This document shows, one piece after another, positions 54,901-56,359 of a DNA stretch of 56,359 nucleotides. Positions within the stretch are counted from its first letter, which is position 1. Every line of letters begins with the position of its first letter. The stretch comes from an uncultured Verrucomicrobia subdivision 3 bacterium. GTDB lineage: Bacteria; Verrucomicrobiota; Verrucomicrobiia; Limisphaerales; UBA11358. A model generated the notes under the pieces. The model worked only from the letters and a program-made list of their open reading frames with translations, was not told the DNA's origin and made no database searches. The stretch covers positions 1-56,359 of the forward strand of contig CAIQKM010000153.1 in NCBI GenBank assembly GCA_903872345.1, written 5' to 3'. The translations under genes were made by a program, and so were the position numbers.

Positions 54901-56359
54901 AAGCCCCAATCTGTTCTATATCGTATCCGCCTTGGATGGGCGGGTCGTGAGTTATACCAGTGGCGGGTCGGTCAGCCTCGCCGCTCCCGGCACCACCGGT
55001 CCGGCGGTGCAATGGAGCATGACTTTTAACCAGTACAGTTGGTTTTACCTGGATCATCCCGCCACCGGGTTGCGACTGCAATTGGCTTATAACAACAGCA
55101 CCGGGGTGGCTGCGTTCTCCATGGTATCCCAATCGACCACCAGCACTGCCGTTAAGTGGAGCTTCGTTGAAACCCTGCCGGTGACCGCTTGGACGGGCGC
55201 CGCCAACGGTTCCTGGTCCAACCCCACCAACTGGCAGGGATGGCTGCCGGCGGGTACGCCCCCGATCACCACGCAGCCGATGACTTTCAATAACCTCTCC
55301 ACTTCCAACCTGAACACGCTGCTGGATACCAATGCCAACGTCGTCTCGCTCATCGTCACTGCTCCCAAGGGGCCGGTATCAATCGGCGGGAAGAACACCC
55401 TTACGGTGGGCAACGGCGGCATCAATCTTTCGGCGGCCAGCCAGAGTTTGTCCATCAGTGCGCCGCTGTTGCTGGGAGCCAGCCAAACTTGGACCGTCAC
55501 CAATGGCCAAAGTTTGACGGCCAATGGCGTTATTTCCGACTTTGGCAACGCCGCTGTGAATGTGGCGGGCGGCGGGACGGTCACGCTGGGGGGCGACCTC
55601 AAGTATAATGGGAACACCACGGTCAGTGGCGGCACGTTGAACCTGACGGGTGCCTACAACCCGTCCGTGGCGGGCGGCACCAACATTTTCATCGTGAACG
55701 GCGGGCTGCTGAACTTCAACCCAGGTGCGGGCACGGCCAATTTTTACGGGGATGGCTACAGTTATGCCCCCCAAATTGGCAGCGGAAGTTTGCCAGGCAC
55801 GCTGACGGTGCAATCCGGCACGTTGAACGTGAACACCATGCCCAACGCGGGCACGGGGAATTATGCGGGCCTGCTGCTGGGTTGCAACAGCGCCACGGCC
55901 AACGGCACCCTGCTGGTCAACGGCGGCAACCTCAATGTGCCGGGGCGCATTTTGCTGGCGGCCAATGCGGCCGGGGCCCAGGGCACATTAACGATCAACG
56001 GGGGCAAGGTCACCTTGGGCACCACCGGTGGCGGCGGCAGCTATAATGTCAACGGGCAGGGGGTGGTTTGGTTTGGGGGTTCCACCGCCACGGTAAATCT
56101 CTATGGCGGGACGCTGGCGTTGTGGAGCCTGTATGATCCGACGGCCGGGAGCAGTGCGACGGTGAATCTCAGCGGCGGGACGCTCCAGGCAATCTACAAT
56201 AATCCCAACTTTACCGACGTCACCGCCGGCAGCCTGACACTGAAGGTGAGCACCAACGGGGTCACCATTGATCCGGCCGGGTACGCCATCGCCATACCCA
56301 ATGCGCTAACCCACGACAGTAGTTTGGTTGGTATCGATGGCGGGTTGACGTTGAACGAC
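51911..56359 (+). CDS. Giant exported modular protein with GH128-like catalytic domain, partial (runs off the right edge)
   Basis: The frame from ATG 51911 stays open for 1483 codons to the edge of the window, so the 3' end is missing; ATG 51944 is an alternative start. After a signal anchor (LRWLVPALAVGCIFTAASGL) the order is: N-terminal module (about 53-232) like that of the preceding giant protein; two F5/8C-like galactose-binding modules (about 240-380 and 390-522); a ricin-like lectin region (about 535-690); a GH128/Asl1-like catalytic domain (about 695-945) with VQGYVEPDN (Glu771) and MNEFGIVDW (Glu863); a second ricin-like region (to about 1085); then PATR repeats starting with WTGAANGSWSNPTNW. 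GH128 enzymes cut beta-1,3-glucans, but the fit is by eye. A surface-displayed glycanase is likely. Confidence 0.85.
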   Translation, partial: MPAPEFSRYQSMTLPPGEAKWHPRPSWRRGLRWLVPALAVGCIFTAASGLANGITWGVPTLISGNTDVTNSGTALYAYAGGSVTVNGVSFAAAGNGSTWGNVSFTSFGGFNAVFGATATPFGGLSSAYQTVLATAAWGSGTAGTVTLNGLTSGHAYTVQIWVNDSRGSYQYRNETVTSTGGNTVTLYFAPNSNSAGAVGQYVVGTFTAGSSSQTFSVNGNSVVQINAINVRDNGSGVFTALAFTPTRVNLAKYQPVVTDSSTGTQTGQYITDGLTVDCDYWQSGPSGTHWAQVTFPFPVTVGSVQLAMGRDALPPPTVFWLQYLTNSVWVTVPGTTVVANTNKERNLVFGTPITASAFRFYDSLDGNIYLREMALYPPNGTNGYPFGTDFSIDLARKQPTYSTANTYGNWPLLASDGRVNASSAWETTLVGSNSLLVNLQFTNKLGSAHLYSGATGVPPLTSFVLQYWNGSAWVNIPGGSVSGNTNGSLVIPFSTPVTTTEVQLIFTNSGTSAIQELCVFSANSDGGYPLGTGVTTNLPVTAKYDTYYDSYYSLSNPAAGFVVVESNGVPVLGAAGSTNFTMQNFAAQYQVLLNYDNGTYRLINRNTGLCLAGAQLTTNAGAALVDEPYAALPDQDWFLSSIDGVNFYLMNQFSGLVVDTAGGGATAGTQLVQNVLTNSISQYWQISLARLFPKKGMGGGGTRPAAYRAGWYYDWNPDLTPSIPYPTNLVYFPTFEQPWYNQGNSLANDWWRYNTGWRKTANALQVQGYVEPDNTSAYFDPTNSAIAWMSVQVMDVPLIGPGCANVNGAWNPIFLNYVTNWGCRVEYLPGHEYGNPDGGSSTCWIQALQTAYNTFGIPMTMNEFGIVDWGGTGSWSEEDNYNSMVEFLWRAEQTSWLRNYSLFIFGAASPTNLPPNAWTATTPAPTSYAQDSFGNLTAFGEAYAAWDDDANLETNKVYYVYNGATRKRLQNTLGGTPGAINIRTNDYSVRWTLVSAGSPNLFYIVSALDGRVVSYTSGGSVSLAAPGTTGPAVQWSMTFNQYSWFYLDHPATGLRLQLAYNNSTGVAAFSMVSQSTTSTAVKWSFVETLPVTAWTGAANGSWSNPTNWQGWLPAGTPPITTQPMTFNNLSTSNLNTLLDTNANVVSLIVTAPKGPVSIGGKNTLTVGNGGINLSAASQSLSISAPLLLGASQTWTVTNGQSLTANGVISDFGNAAVNVAGGGTVTLGGDLKYNGNTTVSGGTLNLTGAYNPSVAGGTNIFIVNGGLLNFNPGAGTANFYGDGYSYAPQIGSGSLPGTLTVQSGTLNVNTMPNAGTGNYAGLLLGCNSATANGTLLVNGGNLNVPGRILLAANAAGAQGTLTINGGKVTLGTTGGGGSYNVNGQGVVWFGGSTATVNLYGGTLALWSLYDPTAGSSATVNLSGGTLQAIYNNPNFTDVTAGSLTLKVSTNGVTIDPAGYAIAIPNALTHDSSLVGIDGGLTLND

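Overview
The window looks like part of a chromosome from a Verrucomicrobiota-type (PVC) bacterium, probably close to the Pedosphaera/Limisphaera group. This is inferred from the mix of genes: pseudopilin-like proteins with an FTLIELL-type N-terminus, very large 'autotransporter-associated beta-strand repeat' (PATR) proteins without a barrel, many sulfatases and exported glycoside hydrolases without SusC/SusD, and several REP-like palindromic elements between genes. No rRNA, tRNA, CRISPR array, transposase or phage gene was seen.

Layout. (1) 1-6200, housekeeping: purF (Fe-S, propeptide type), nadD and cstA on the minus strand, then a small 8-cysteine protein on the plus strand. purF is flanked by non-coding DNA full of direct and inverted repeats. 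(2) 6200-19733, envelope glycan cluster: glycosyltransferases (three GT2, three GT9, one GT17), one class I and two FkbM-type methyltransferases, an MsbA-like flippase, a DegT-type sugar aminotransferase and a HisC-like aminotransferase. The genes read divergently from about 14.4 kb, and most are tightly packed. (3) 19826-43131, a polysaccharide-degradation locus of twelve genes, all on the minus strand: two SGNH/sialate-O-acetylesterase-type esterases, a GH50/GH42-like enzyme, a GH78 rhamnosidase, a GH43-clan propeller protein, a pseudopilin-like protein, a GH36-like alpha-galactosidase, two tandem GH116-like enzymes with Tat signals, a Cys-type sulfatase, a GH29 fucosidase and a Ser-type sulfatase. 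The likely target is a branched, acetylated and sulfated polysaccharide containing fucose, rhamnose and galactose. No transporter, regulator or sulfatase-maturing enzyme lies in the window. (4) 43132-56359, plus strand: a 2713-residue PATR protein, then a second giant exported protein that stays open to the right edge. The second one carries two F5/8C-like lectin modules, two ricin-like modules, a GH128-like catalytic domain and PATR repeats.

The most interesting signal is a 14-bp dyad, CACGAGAACTCGTG or a one-base variant. It occurs four times in the window, always between genes: before the GH78 transcription unit (next to a TATAAT), before the pseudopilin unit, and twice between the sulfatase operon and the giant PATR gene. 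I infer a local regulon tying the polysaccharide enzymes to the pseudopilin and the giant surface protein. The two giant proteins also share an N-terminal module of about 180 residues and a 14-nt upstream motif. One sulfatase has Ser in place of Cys and has lost the usual Asp-Asn metal-ligand pair.
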